Translations under genes and position numbers: made by a program
Source: Cordilura impudica
Taxonomy: Eukaryota > Arthropoda > Insecta > Diptera > Scathophagidae
DNA: 64,000 bases
Direction of reading: 5' to 3'
Assembly: GCA_963682025.1 (NCBI GenBank)
Contig: OY821518.1
Coordinates: 231,647,000-231,710,999, forward strand
The notes under the pieces: generated by a model
What the model was told of the DNA's origin: nothing
What the model saw: only the letters and a program-made list of their open reading frames with translations
Databases searched by the model: none
Shown: positions 34,812 through 45,911 of the stretch, piece after piece
Layout: every line of letters begins with the position of its first letter
Numbering within the stretch: position 1 is the first letter of the stretch

Positions 34812-36918
34812 TGTGACGGTGATCTGTTTTGCGCTTTACTGTAACAAAAGAATTTCTGTTACAAGCAAAATAAGAAAGCAGAAAAAAAAAAATATAACCT
34901 TGATCTTGAAATTATTTTCAAGTATGTACGGTAAACAACACCTTATATGGTAACATGCTAAAGGAAAATTTTTTGTTCTATTTTTGCAAACTGATTAATG
35001 GAGCGATTTGTTTGTCTCTTCGTTGTTTATATGAATTCATGATTGTTCATGTATGTATGGTTCAACTACAGCTTGCAATCCTTCTCGTTCTCCCACCTGG
35101 TTTTCAGCTATTGGTATTAGCTTGCCCCTTCATTCACTAAATAATCTCACTTACTCTCTCTCCTTTTAATATGAGTTGGTATTTTTTTTTTACGAAAAGA
35201 GTGAGATTATGAACGAGTGTATGTATATCTATGTGTATTAGGGATAAAGAGATAAAAAGTTACATAATGACATACATAGGCTATTCTATGAGTGGGTGAG
35301 CGTAGGTAATAAAAAAAAACAGGTTTATTTTTTTGGTTGTGCTAGAAAAAAAAGGCTTGTATAATTGGTGTTATGAAGATGACGCCAGAATTTAAAAATT
35401 CATTGAAGTTTTGGCGATTGGAGGAGTTGCATAAAAATATTTAACGTGGTCGGTTGACAATTTTTTTAAGCAATTAATTGGTGAATAATAATAGAAATAC
35501 TGTTTGAAATTTAATAAAAGTTATCGGAAAGTGTAATATAGTGTTGTGTTAATGTAATAATAATGTTTCATGTTTAATAACTCTATGAATTTTGAGAAAG
35601 AGAAAAAATTAATGAAATTTAATCGAAAAAAAAAACATTAAATAAATAATAATTATATTAATAATTGAATGGCCTTTCGTTACCCAAATTAACTGTGTTT
35701 TATAAAAAAAAAATGTGCATGTTAATTACAAAATTAGTAGCAGTTCTTATAAGAAAAGCGTCTTCATCTCTTACACCTCCTTACACACGAATCGCCAACA
35801 AGATCATATAATAAGAGACAAACCACAAGCAATAGCAACAACAATAATTAAAATACAGTGTCTAGTGGAAATATATAATAATAAAACATTAAAAACAAAA
35901 GTAAATCTACTACATACAACTTAATTGATCGCAGTCATCATAAGTTAATACAACAATTAAATGCTGTTATACTCCGACAAAGAGTGAAAGGTGAAGGAGA
36001 TTTAATAAAGTCACATGCCAAAAATAGAAAATCATATGGCGAGACACAACCACGGCGTCCGGCGGCAGAAGCTTCATCGGTACCTCATCAACACCAGCAA
36101 TAAGTCGGTAATTTTGATTTTTATATACAAATAATTTTCTACATTTAAATTAAAAATAAAAAATTTTATAAAATATAAATAATTTGCTAAGACAAAAAAA
36201 AAAATTGTACTAAATTTGCTAAATCTAAAACGTTTTTAAATAAAAAAATCAAATAATATTTTTCCTAGATTAAGAAATGTTCCTAAATATAAAATTAAAC
36301 TAAACATTTACTACATTAAGAAATTTTTCTAATTATAAATTTAAAATAAATATCAAATTTTTTTTTAGATATGAAATTTGCTAAAATTAAAATTGTGCAA
36401 AAATTAAAATTGTGCTAGAATTAAAATCCTTCTACTATTAAAAATTTTTTCCTAAAATTTAAGAATTTTCCTAAAATTAAAAATAGCTACAATTAAAATT
36501 GCTAAGAGAAATTTCATTATAGTTAAATGTCGCTAAAATTAATCTAAAATTTAAAACCCTTAAAATGAAGGGTAAATAAAGATTATTATATAACCCAGTG
36601 TAGAAAACCAAACTAAACCTAATCTTTTCATTGCAGTGGGTTACCTCCAATTAAGATGGAGTCGAGGTAACATGGTTGGGAGGGCAAAAGGGGCAGAACA
36701 CCTCGTCCCCATTCCCAAGGTAAGTATGGCCATCCATCCATTTAGCGTCCGTGTTTTGACAGTTTTTTTAAATCGCACGTGAAAATCTGTAGTGCGGTTT
36801 CCCTGGGCCTGAGCAAGACCCCACCCATCCGGCGAGCTAGGCCCCTACGCCAGCACGTGCGACCAGCAAAGGCTCAGGGAAACGGAAGCGGATCTTCCAA
36901 CAACGCCGCACCATTACA
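34812..36918 (+). repeat. 5' LTR of the Gypsy element
   Basis: 2107 bp, TG...CA-bounded, matching 42687-44797. It is AT-rich except for a GC-rich segment near its end (about 36640-36918, GGGCAAAAGGGGCAGAACAC onward). Short frames within it (34955-35140, 35715-35924, 36779-36973) occur identically in both LTRs and have no recognisable product; they are not called as genes. The transcription start and poly(A) sites could not be assigned. Confidence 0.95.
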
Positions 36919-36922
36919 GAAA

Positions 36923-36940
36923 TGGCGCCCAACGTGGGGC
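36923..36940 (+). promoter_or_regulatory. Primer-binding site, tRNA-Lys type
   Basis: TGGCGCCCAACGTGGGGC begins five bases past the 5' LTR and is the complement of the 3' end of tRNA-Lys (the Lys1,2 type), the usual primer for minus-strand DNA synthesis in this group. Confidence 0.85.
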
Positions 36941-38102
36941 CTGAACGACAATAGCCCAGTTTTGTATACCTAAATTTTTTCTAAAAAGGAACTACAATTT
37001 TTTTTAATTTTAACATCTGTGCACCGGGAAAGCACCCATTCTTCCTTAACATCTTTTTTTTTTTGCGTAAGTGTCCTAAGTTTCATTCCAGTATTTCCAC
37101 TTCTGGAATTTCAATTAAATATGTGTTAATCACTATTTAAATTGACCGAATTGGAAACTGATTTTGAGATTTAGTTCACACTTCAACAATTTTATTTAAC
37201 TTTTGTGATTTTTAATTTGCTTTGGTCAGTAAAAATTATTTGTGGAATACATGAACTTCGTTCTAAATGAACCGGTCCCCTGTCCAAAATGATTTTTATG
37301 GTACCGAAATAGTAGCAAACTCTCGAAAAAAAATATTAAAGTCTCAAATTTAAAAAAAATTTTATTTTTTTTGATGGATGGTCCTACTTACTTACGGATT
37401 TTTTAAATGATTGGTTTGGTTTGGATAACTACATTGGGTTAACAATTTATTGAAATTTTTTTGAAATATATTGAAAAGTATATTGAAAATTTTGAAATTT
37501 TCTGAAAGTTATTTTTATTAACTTATAATTGAACTAAGTTTTAAATTTTGGAAAATTTTTATTAAAAAAAAAAATATTTGAACTAATTTTGAAAATTTAT
37601 ATTAACATAGATTGAATACTATATTGAAAATTTTTGTGGAAATCTTTATGAAGTTTATATCGAAATTATAATTGAAATTTTTTTTGGAACCTTTTGAAAA
37701 TTTTTATATTGAAAATTAAATTTTGAAAACTATAGTGAAAAGCTATATTGAAAATTAAAGTATTGAAAAATTATATTGAAATACTACATTGAATTATATT
37801 AAATTTATATTGAAAATTATATATTAAAAAATTTATTAACAATTTATTGAATTATAACTCTATTGAAAAGTATATTAAAACTTTATATAGAAATTTTGAA
37901 AATTTGTTGAAAATTAATTTTGAAATTTTAAAAGACTTTTTGTGAACTTTAATTTTGAAATTTTTATTAACTTTAATGGAACTTATATTGAATCTTTCGA
38001 TAATTTTTTTTAAATTTAAGTCTGCTTTGAAACTTAATTGAAAATTTAATTCTTGAATAATTTGGCGTGGGTTCGATTAAAACTTAAACTTTTGATCAAT
38101 TT
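36941..38102 (+). other. Leader between primer-binding site and gag
   Basis: About 1.15 kb of AT-rich sequence. From about 37440 to 38040 it is a degenerate series of TTGAAAATTT-like repeats. No open frame of note. It may hold packaging signals, but none can be recognised. Confidence 0.6.
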
Positions 38103-39197
38103 TAACTAACTTTTTTAATCTTTGTCATCGAAAGATTATCTCAACAATTTACGAGCGTAAACCTTAACGCAAATCGAGAGCCTGAATGGCCTAGAGAAAT
38201 TTTTCCAACCACGTCGGTTCATCGCAACTTTTCAGCTCCTTTAGTTCATAACGTTCCCCATGAACCTAATTTTGTCCCTCCGCGTAATATTAGGCCTCCT
38301 TCTACTCACCCGTCTGTAACAGCAAGTCGTGAGAGAGCTTCATTATCGTCCGTTACCCTTAACAATAGTGGGAAGATTGCAAGCCTGATTAATAGTTGGA
38401 ACATAACGTTTAATGGAAACTCCACAGGGTTACCGGTAGAAAAATTTATTTATATGGTTAATTCTTTGACAAAAGACTGTTTAGCGGGAGATTTCAGGTT
38501 ATTAAGTGACCATTGTCACATTTTGTTTACGTCAAAAGCCAAAGAATGGTATTGGCGATATCGCAGCACCGTCGATAGAATCGAATGGGAAGATTTGTGC
38601 AGGGCTCTTAAAAATCATTTTAGCGATCATTTATCTGACTTAGATATCAGAGAAATGATCAGAGACCGAAAGCAAAATGCTAACGAAAGCTTTGACGATT
38701 TTCACCACGCCATTCTGCAGCTTTGCGATCGTCTACGATATCCCCTGGGCGAGCCTGAATTGACTGAAATTTTGAGAAGAAATTTAAGACCTCATTTGAG
38801 GAAAGAATTGTTCTACCTCCAAATTGACAATGTCTCTCATTTACGTCATTTAGTTTTGAGAAGAGAGGCACTGAGTTTTGAACTTGACAGAGCCCCGAAG
38901 ATCTTTCGAAGACAAGTTAATGAAATTGACATTGAGGATGAATTTTTCGATGAAGACCCACCTGAAGAAGTTTGCGAGGTTCGAAAACCAAAAGAAGACC
39001 CGGCCCGAAGACAAAATAATATCTGCTGGAACTGCCGAAAGGAAGGCCACAGATATACGGACTGTCTCGAAGACAGAACCATATTTTGTTATGGATGTGG
39101 TACCGTAGGTGTCTACAGACCCCAATGCGAAACGTGTCAGGGAAACTTCCAGGCGAGCGCCAGCAACAACACCAGCTTCCGCTCGAGAACCAAATAA
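38103..39197 (+). CDS. gag: Gag polyprotein of the Gypsy element
   Basis: The frame is open from just after a stop at about 38100 to 39197. The first ATG is only at 38454, yet the 117 codons before it read like protein (for example FNGNSTGLPVEKFIYM), so the true start is upstream or non-AUG. Visible parts are a capsid-like region with WYWRYRSTVDRIEWEDLCRA and a major-homology-like stretch (NESFDDFHHAILQLCDRLR), an acidic linker, and a zinc knuckle CWNCRKEGHRYTDC. A second knuckle-like motif, CYGCGTVGVYRPQC, has Tyr instead of the expected His. Gag packages element RNA in cytoplasmic particles. Its end overlaps pol by 112 bases, with pol in the -1 frame. Confidence 0.9.
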
Positions 39198-42100
39198 ATA
39201 CGTCTTTAGGCGAAAAACAATTTGAAAATGATGACAACCCCACAGAAATTTTAAAGACAAGCTCTGACGGTAGCACACAAACCGATTCCACCAATTTTAC
39301 CAATTTTACAATTTTGAAAAATGACAAGGAAAAGTCTAAACCAATTTTATTTCCCATCAAGCCATATCATGAGAGAGTTAGGTTATATGAGTTAGCTAGA
39401 AAACGAATTTTCTGCGAATCGATTAACACCCCAGCGAAATTTAACACGCAAATTCATAAAGTAAAAAGAAGTACTCTACGAATTAGAATTTTTTATAAAA
39501 TGTTAAAATTAAACAAGTTTAAAGTCCGAAGTTGCATTGAATCTATTGAGAAGTCAAAATCAGACATAAGACCCTATATCCAAATTGATATCTTTGAAAT
39601 GAAATTATTAGGCCTTTTGGATTCAGGCGCCTCTTTATCTTGCATAAGTGGTTCCGCTGCAAAAACTTTTCTTGGCAAAAATTTACCTTTTAAAAAATTT
39701 TCTAATTTCGTAGAAGCAGCTGGCGGTCAGCAATATAAAATTTTAGGTTTCGTAGAAACAAATGTCACCTACCGAAATATTACCAAATTAGTACGTTTTT
39801 ATATAATACCCGATCTAACACATGATGTATACTTAGGTATCGATTTTTGGCATTCGTTCGGACTTATGTCTATGATATTTGGGAACAGCCCGTTAAAAAT
39901 TGAAGAGCTTAATCAAGTTTGTGAGGAGAATATTCTAACTAATGAGCAAAGACAAAGATTAGATCAAATTATAAAAATTTTTCCGGATTTTGATAAAGAA
40001 GGGTTAGGGAAGACCACCATTATTGAACATTCAATAGAAATAGAGCCAGGAGTTAAGCCTATCAAGCAGAGGTATTTTTCTGTCTCTCCCGCAGTAGAAA
40101 AGAAAATTCATGACGAAGTTGATCGCATGTTGGCGCTCGGAGTGATAGAAAAAGCCCCTCCTACTTGTTCTTGGAGTAGTCCTGTAGCTTGCGTCCAGAG
40201 AGAAGGAAAGTTTAGACTTTGTCTTGACTCTCGAAAATTAAATAGTGTAACTATTCGCGATGCCTACCCTCAACCCAAAATCAACGGAATTTTATCTAGA
40301 CTACCTAAAGCAGAATTCATTTCATCTTTGGATTTAAAACACGCTTTTTGGCAAGTTGGGTTAGAAGAAAAATCTCGTGATATGACAGCCTTCACCATTC
40401 CTAATCGACCCTTATATCGATTTAAAGTGATGCCTTTTGGTTTAACCAATGCACCCCAGACTCTTTGCCGATTAATGGATGTTATTATTCCACCGCATCT
40501 TAAAAATCGAGTCTTCGTTTATTTAGACGATTTGCTCTTAGTAAGCGATGATTTCGAAGAACATATTTCTTTATTGCTCGAAGTAGCACAATTAATTCGC
40601 AAAGCCGGTCTGACGTTAAATATTGCAAAATGCAAATGGTGCATGAAGGAAGTCCGATATTTAGGCTATATAATTGGTTCTGGGTGTATAAAACCTGATC
40701 CCAGTAAAGTTTCCGCCATTAAAGGGTTAACTGAACCAAAATCAGCTAAAGAGGTTCGTCAATTTTTAGGTCTTGTAGGTTGGTACAGACGATTTCTGGA
40801 AAATTTTGCATCGTTAACAAGCCCGTTAACCGATCTGATGAAGAAAAGTAAAACCTTTCTTTGGAACCCAGAAGCTCAAAAATCGTTCGATCTGATCAAA
40901 GAAAAACTGACATCTGCTCCGTTATTAGTAACACCAAATTTCGAACGACCGTTCATAATTTCTTGCGATGCATGCAAAACTGGAGTTGGTGGAGTTCTGG
41001 CTCAAGAAGATGACAATGGTGTCGAAAGGCCCATTGCATTTTTCTCGCATAAATTAAATAGAGCCCAACAGAACTATTCTATCACCGAACTCGAATGCCT
41101 TGCTGCTGTTTTAAGCATAGAAAAATTTAGAGAATACGTTGAAGGTCACGAGTTTTGTGTAATAACGGACCACGCTTCATTAAAATGGTTAATGCGTCAA
41201 CCAGACCTAAATGGCCGGCTAGCTCGTTGGTCTATGAAACTCCAAGGTTTCAACTTTTCAATTTTACACCGTAAGGGAAGTGAACATATTGTTCCCGATG
41301 CACTATCGAGGTTACCAACCGAAAATGAAAACCCCCTAAATTTTGAAAACATTGACAGCTTAGATTCGTTAGAACCCGCGATAGATTTATCTTCTCCACA
41401 TTTTTCATCTGGACCATATGCTAAATTGATCGATGAGGTCGAAAACAATAAAAATCGTTTGCCCGATTTAAAGGTCGTAGATGGGTTCATCTACAAACGC
41501 GTAGAGTTTTCACGCGACGAATTTTCAGAGGCTCGATCATGGAAGTTGTGGGTTCCACAGGAACTTACCTCTTGTGTGATCGAACGCGCTCATAATCCAC
41601 CCATGTTTGCACATGGAGGTGTGGGAAAAACCCTCGAACGATTGAGGCGAAATTTTTATTGGCCCAATATGGCTACTCAGGTTAGATCCTTTGTATTAAG
41701 TTGCGACATTTGCAAACAAAGCAAAGCGCCAAATTTTATTTTAAAACCACCTATGGGTGTTCAAGCCAAATCGTTTAGACCTTTTCAACGATTATATTTA
41801 GATTTTATTGGACCTTATCCGCGGTCAAAAGCTGGCAATGTAGCTATTTTTTTGGTATTAGACCACTTCACAAAATATCCGTTATTTAAAGCGTTACGGA
41901 AAATGTCGACCACTTCGGTTATTGATTTTCTTGAGAAAAATGTCTTTCATTTATTCGGCGTGCCTGAAGTCGTTATTACAGACAACGGTTCTCAATTTAG
42001 ATCCTCACTTTTTGAAAGTTTTTTAACGAAATATGGAGTACAACATATCTTCACAGCCATTTATTCACCCCAATCTAATAACTCTGAACGAGTTAATCGA

Positions 42101-42625
42101 TCCATTATCGCTGGAATACGTTCGTATCTAGGAAAAGATCGGCGTATGTGGGATACGAATTTGAGCCAAATAGGAGTTGCTTTGAGAAGCTCATATCACA
42201 GTTCATTAGGTTTTTCACCGTATTATGTTCTGTTTGGACACCAAATGGTTACTCACGGACAATCCTATGAAGTCTTTAAAACGTTAGATTTATTAGAAGA
42301 AGGTTTAGATGTGGTAGATAACTCCGACAAATTACATTTTGTTCGACAAAAAGTGAAGGAAAATTTAGAAAGAGCCTATGACGCCAATAAGAAAACCCAC
42401 GATCTGAGAACTAGGGCTGTTAATTTTTCAGAAGGTGAAGTTGTTTACCGACGAAATTTTTCGCAGAGCAATAAAGCTGCTGCATATAATTCTAAACTTG
42501 CCCCTAAATTTTTGAAGGCCAAAATTTTAAAGAAAATTGGTTATTGTAATTATAAATTGGTGGATTTAGCCGGAAAAGACCTTGGCATGTATCACGCGAA
42601 AGATTTGCAAAAAGCCAATGCGTAA
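39086..42625 (+). CDS. pol: Pol polyprotein of the Gypsy element (PR-RT-RH-IN)
   Basis: The frame is uninterrupted over 1179 codons. Protease has its active site at LLDSGASLS (about residue 179). Reverse transcriptase spans about 340-560 with SLDLKHAFWQV, PFGLTNAPQ and the catalytic YLDD near 479. RNase H follows with SCDACKTGVGGVL near 625, ITELECLA and ITDHASLKWL. Integrase has an HHCC zinc finger (HNPPMFAH...CDIC, about 835-875) and the DDE triad at LYLDFIGPY (near 905), ITDNGSQF (near 966) and NNSERVNRS (near 1001). A typical GYCNYKLVDLAGK tail ends the protein. The first 30 or so codons overlap the gag zinc-finger region, so pol is probably made by a -1 frameshift in 39086-39197; the ATG at 39086 is likely not used. 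All catalytic residues are intact, so the element may be active or very recently so. Confidence 0.95.
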   Translation: MLWMWYRRCLQTPMRNVSGKLPGERQQQHQLPLENQINTSLGEKQFENDDNPTEILKTSSDGSTQTDSTNFTNFTILKNDKEKSKPILFPIKPYHERVRLYELARKRIFCESINTPAKFNTQIHKVKRSTLRIRIFYKMLKLNKFKVRSCIESIEKSKSDIRPYIQIDIFEMKLLGLLDSGASLSCISGSAAKTFLGKNLPFKKFSNFVEAAGGQQYKILGFVETNVTYRNITKLVRFYIIPDLTHDVYLGIDFWHSFGLMSMIFGNSPLKIEELNQVCEENILTNEQRQRLDQIIKIFPDFDKEGLGKTTIIEHSIEIEPGVKPIKQRYFSVSPAVEKKIHDEVDRMLALGVIEKAPPTCSWSSPVACVQREGKFRLCLDSRKLNSVTIRDAYPQPKINGILSRLPKAEFISSLDLKHAFWQVGLEEKSRDMTAFTIPNRPLYRFKVMPFGLTNAPQTLCRLMDVIIPPHLKNRVFVYLDDLLLVSDDFEEHISLLLEVAQLIRKAGLTLNIAKCKWCMKEVRYLGYIIGSGCIKPDPSKVSAIKGLTEPKSAKEVRQFLGLVGWYRRFLENFASLTSPLTDLMKKSKTFLWNPEAQKSFDLIKEKLTSAPLLVTPNFERPFIISCDACKTGVGGVLAQEDDNGVERPIAFFSHKLNRAQQNYSITELECLAAVLSIEKFREYVEGHEFCVITDHASLKWLMRQPDLNGRLARWSMKLQGFNFSILHRKGSEHIVPDALSRLPTENENPLNFENIDSLDSLEPAIDLSSPHFSSGPYAKLIDEVENNKNRLPDLKVVDGFIYKRVEFSRDEFSEARSWKLWVPQELTSCVIERAHNPPMFAHGGVGKTLERLRRNFYWPNMATQVRSFVLSCDICKQSKAPNFILKPPMGVQAKSFRPFQRLYLDFIGPYPRSKAGNVAIFLVLDHFTKYPLFKALRKMSTTSVIDFLEKNVFHLFGVPEVVITDNGSQFRSSLFESFLTKYGVQHIFTAIYSPQSNNSERVNRSIIAGIRSYLGKDRRMWDTNLSQIGVALRSSYHSSLGFSPYYVLFGHQMVTHGQSYEVFKTLDLLEEGLDVVDNSDKLHFVRQKVKENLERAYDANKKTHDLRTRAVNFSEGEVVYRRNFSQSNKAAAYNSKLAPKFLKAKILKKIGYCNYKLVDLAGKDLGMYHAKDLQKANA

Positions 42626-42686
42626 ATACCCTACATATCCGTTTTCAGTTGATTTTTCCTTTCATGGAAATCAAAACCATCTGTTT

Positions 42687-44797
42687 TGTGACGGTGATCT
42701 GTTTTGCGCTTTACTGTAACAAAAGAATTTCTGTTACAAGCAAAATAAGAAAGCAGAAAAAAAAAATATAACCTTGATCTTGAAATTATTTTCAAGTATG
42801 TACGGTAAACAACACCTTATATGGTAACATGCTAAAGGAAAATTTTTTGTTCTATTTTTGCAAACTGATTAATGGAGCGATTTGTTTGTCTCTTCGTTGT
42901 TTATATGAATTCATGATTGTTCATGTATGTATGGGTCAACTACAGCTTGCAATCCTTCTCGTTCTCCCACCTGGTTTTCAGCTATTGGTATTAGCTTGCC
43001 CCTTCATTCACTAAATAATCTCACTTACTCTCTCTCCTTTTAATATGAGTTGGTATTTTTTTTTACGAAAAGAGTGAGATTATGAACGAGTGTATGTATA
43101 TCTATGTGTATTAGGGATAAAGAGATAAAAAGTTACATAATGACATACATAGGCTATTCTATGAGTCGGTGAGCGTAGGTAATAAAAAAAAAAACAGGTT
43201 TATTTTTTTGGTTGTGCTAGAAAAAAAAAGGCTTGTATAATTGGTGTTATGAAGATGACGCCAGAATTTAAAAATTCATTGAAGTTTTGGCGATTGGAGG
43301 AGTTGCATAAAAATATTTAACGTGGTCGGTTGACAATTTTTTTAAGCAATTAATTGGTGAATAATAATAGAAATACTGTTTGAAATTTAATAAAAGTTAT
43401 CGGAAAGTGTAATATAGTGTTGTGTTAATGTAATAATAATGTTTCATGTTTAATAACTCTATGAATTTTGAGAAAGAGAAAAAATTAATGAAATTTAATC
43501 GAAAAAAAAAAACATTAAATAAATAATATTAATTATATTAATAATTGAATGGCCTTTCGTTACCCAAAATAACTGTGTTTTATAAAAAAAAAATGTGCAT
43601 GTTAATTACAAAATTAGTAGCAGTTCTTATAAGAAAAGCGTCTTCATCTCTTACACCTCCTTACACACGAATCGCCAACAAGATCATATAATAAGAGACA
43701 AACCACAAGCAATAGCAACAACAATAATTAAAATACAGTGTCTAGTGGAAATATATAATAATAAAACATTAAAAACAAAAGTAAATCTACTACATACAAC
43801 TTAATTGATCGCAGTCATCATAATTTAATACAACAATTAAATGCTGTTATACTCCGACAAAGAGTGAAAGGTGAAGGAGATTTAATAAAGTCACATGCCA
43901 AAAATAGAAAATCATATGGCGAGACACAACCACGGCGTCCGGCGGTAGAAGCTTCATCGGTACCTCATCAACACCAGCAATAAGTCGGTAATTTTGATTT
44001 TTATATACAAATAATTTTCTACATTTAAATTAAAAATAAAAAAGTTTATAAAATATAAATAATTTGCTAAGACAAAAAAAAAATTGTACTAAATTTGCTA
44101 AATCTAAAACGTTTTTAAATAAAAAAATCAAATAATATTTTTCCTACATTAAGAAATGTTCCTAAATATAAAATTAAACTAAACATTTACTACATTAAGA
44201 AATTTTTCTAATTATAAATTTAAAATAAATATCAAATTTTTTTTTAGATATGAAATTTGCTAAAATTAAAATTGTGCAAAAATTAAAATTGTGCTAGAAT
44301 TAAAATCTTTCTACTATTAAAAATTTTTTCCTAAAATTTAAGAATTTTCCTAAAATTAAAAATAGCTACAATTAAAATTGCTAAGAGAAATTTCATTATA
44401 GTTAAATGTCGCTAAAATTAATCTAAAATTTAAAACCCTTAAAATGAAGGGTAAATAAAGATTATTATATAACCCAGTGTAGAAAACCAAACTAAACCTA
44501 ATCTTTTCATTGCAGTGGGTTACCTCCAATTAAGATGGAGTCGAGGTAACATGGTTGGGAGGGCAAAAGGGGCAGAACACCTCGTCCCCATTCCCAAGGT
44601 AAGTATGGCCATCCATCCATTTAGCGTCCGTGTTTTGACAGTTTTTTTAAATCGCACGTGAAAATCTGTAGTGCGGTTTCCCTGGGCCTGAGCAAGACCC
44701 CACCCATCCGGCGAGCTAGGCCCCTACGCCAGCACGTGCGACCAGCAAAGGCTCAGGGAAACGGAAGCGGATCTTCCAACAACGCCGCACCATTACA
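42687..44797 (+). repeat. 3' LTR of the Gypsy element
   Basis: Nearly identical to 34812-36918. Differences seen by eye include T/G at about 42936, G/C at about 43168, T/A near 43568 and C/T near 43946, plus length changes in A-runs and one ATT insertion. The bases just before it (42640-42686) are not purine-rich, so a standard polypurine tract is not evident; they can instead fold into a hairpin (GATTTTTCC with GGAAATC). Confidence 0.95.
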
Positions 44798-44801
44798 GGA
44801 C

Positions 44802-45580
44802 GTGGCATCTCCCATACAAAGTACTATATCTGGAGTGCTTTATCTGATGTATTTCAAACTTTGTGTGCGTTTAAATAAAATGTGGGTGGGATCGGATATG
44901 CTACCATGAGTCTTGAAACTTTGTTTAAGTCTGTCAGCTACGAGTATATATGTAGAAGAAATGCGAATTAAATTTAAAAACAGTTTATTAAAAATTATCC
45001 TCTATGAAATTTTACCAGGCATTTTGCGTAGATTTCTTTTCAACCCTGCTATTTACATGGGCCGTTTTAGTCTTCTTTTTTAAATATTCCAAAAAAAATG
45101 TCACTAAAATGTTAAATTGGACGGTTGAAATGTTATTTGAATATATTCAGCCGTTTCACTAGGGTTCACCAAAAAACAATTGTTCATGTGGAAGATGTTA
45201 AACTTTGAAGAAAAACAAAAACTAATTTCCCACTTGTAAATGCACAAAACACACTCAGAATCGAAACGCATGATAAACTACAAGGTCCATTAAATGACCA
45301 TTTTAGAGGACTTTTATTTACAAGATGACTAAAATTACCCATTAGAATGAACTTTAAAAATAGTCCCGTGAAATTTCCTAGTAGACATCCAGAAAAAATA
45401 TTGTTCGCAGAATAATTTACACTATTTTCTCCTTATTTCATACAGTATTAGTCAAAAACAATCTGTTGGGGATTTTATTTTATACATTTGGCCAACCCAA
45501 AGACAATAACCCATAATCTGTGGCACTGTGTAAGCGTATTTTTTTTTACAAACACCTAAAATAATCTATTAATTAATTTA
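44802..45580. other. Unassigned stretch
   Basis: No gene or element was recognised between the Gypsy element and the next small Helitron. Confidence 0.4.
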
Positions 45581-45911
45581 CTAGCAGATTCCAGCTCTAG
45601 GGAGCTTTATTTTTTAACTTAGCCAATTCACAAACCAACACTTTTATGGTTTATTATTATTGTGAATGAAGATAACAAACTCATTAGCAAACACATTAAC
45701 AAACTTAATAAAACACACATAGCATATGTGTTAGTAGTAACTTTAAATGCAATTTACTCAAAATAAAGAAAAAAATTTAAAAAATCTGTAAATTTGCAAA
45801 ACGGCTAAAAAGAAATACCTTTCAAATAATATACGTTTGGTCAAAATCGGGATAAAACGGTAGAACAAAACATCGGTCACAATAAATCGCCTAGCCTATT
45901 AATATTATAGA
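45581..45911 (-). mobile_element. Small non-autonomous Helitron, copy 2
   Basis: Same ends as the copy at 8015 (TCTATAATATTAATAGGC after an A; CTAG before a T). Small internal deletions shorten it to 331 bp, and the GCTCGAATTTCGAGC hairpin is largely deleted. The CTAG end is intact. Confidence 0.8.

Larger units (their letters stand above)
34812..44797 (+). mobile_element. Complete Gypsy-type LTR retrotransposon
   Basis: A 9986-bp element with two LTRs of about 2.1 kb, each starting TGTGACGG and ending ATTACA, flanked by the exact 4-bp duplication GGAC (34808-34811, 44798-44801). Order is LTR, tRNA-Lys-type primer-binding site, long leader, gag, pol (protease, reverse transcriptase, RNase H, integrase), LTR. 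There is no env frame between pol and the 3' LTR. The two LTRs differ by only about ten substitutions and a few homopolymer indels, so the insertion is recent. Unusually long LTRs with a tRNA-Lys site recall the Osvaldo/Ulysses lineage of Gypsy elements (family knowledge; placement is inference). Confidence 0.95.

Noticed and set aside
34955..35140. Short ORFs in the LTRs (repeated at 42829, 43595 and 44658) as possible accessory genes
   Set aside because: They are identical in both LTRs because the LTRs are nearly identical, and they have no recognisable domain or start context.
38680..39360. Minus-strand ORFs opposite gag and early pol
   Set aside because: Shadow frames of the real plus-strand genes, with no independent motif.
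42626..42686. Possible env gene of the Gypsy element
   Set aside because: Only 61 bases separate pol from the 3' LTR; no room for an envelope frame.
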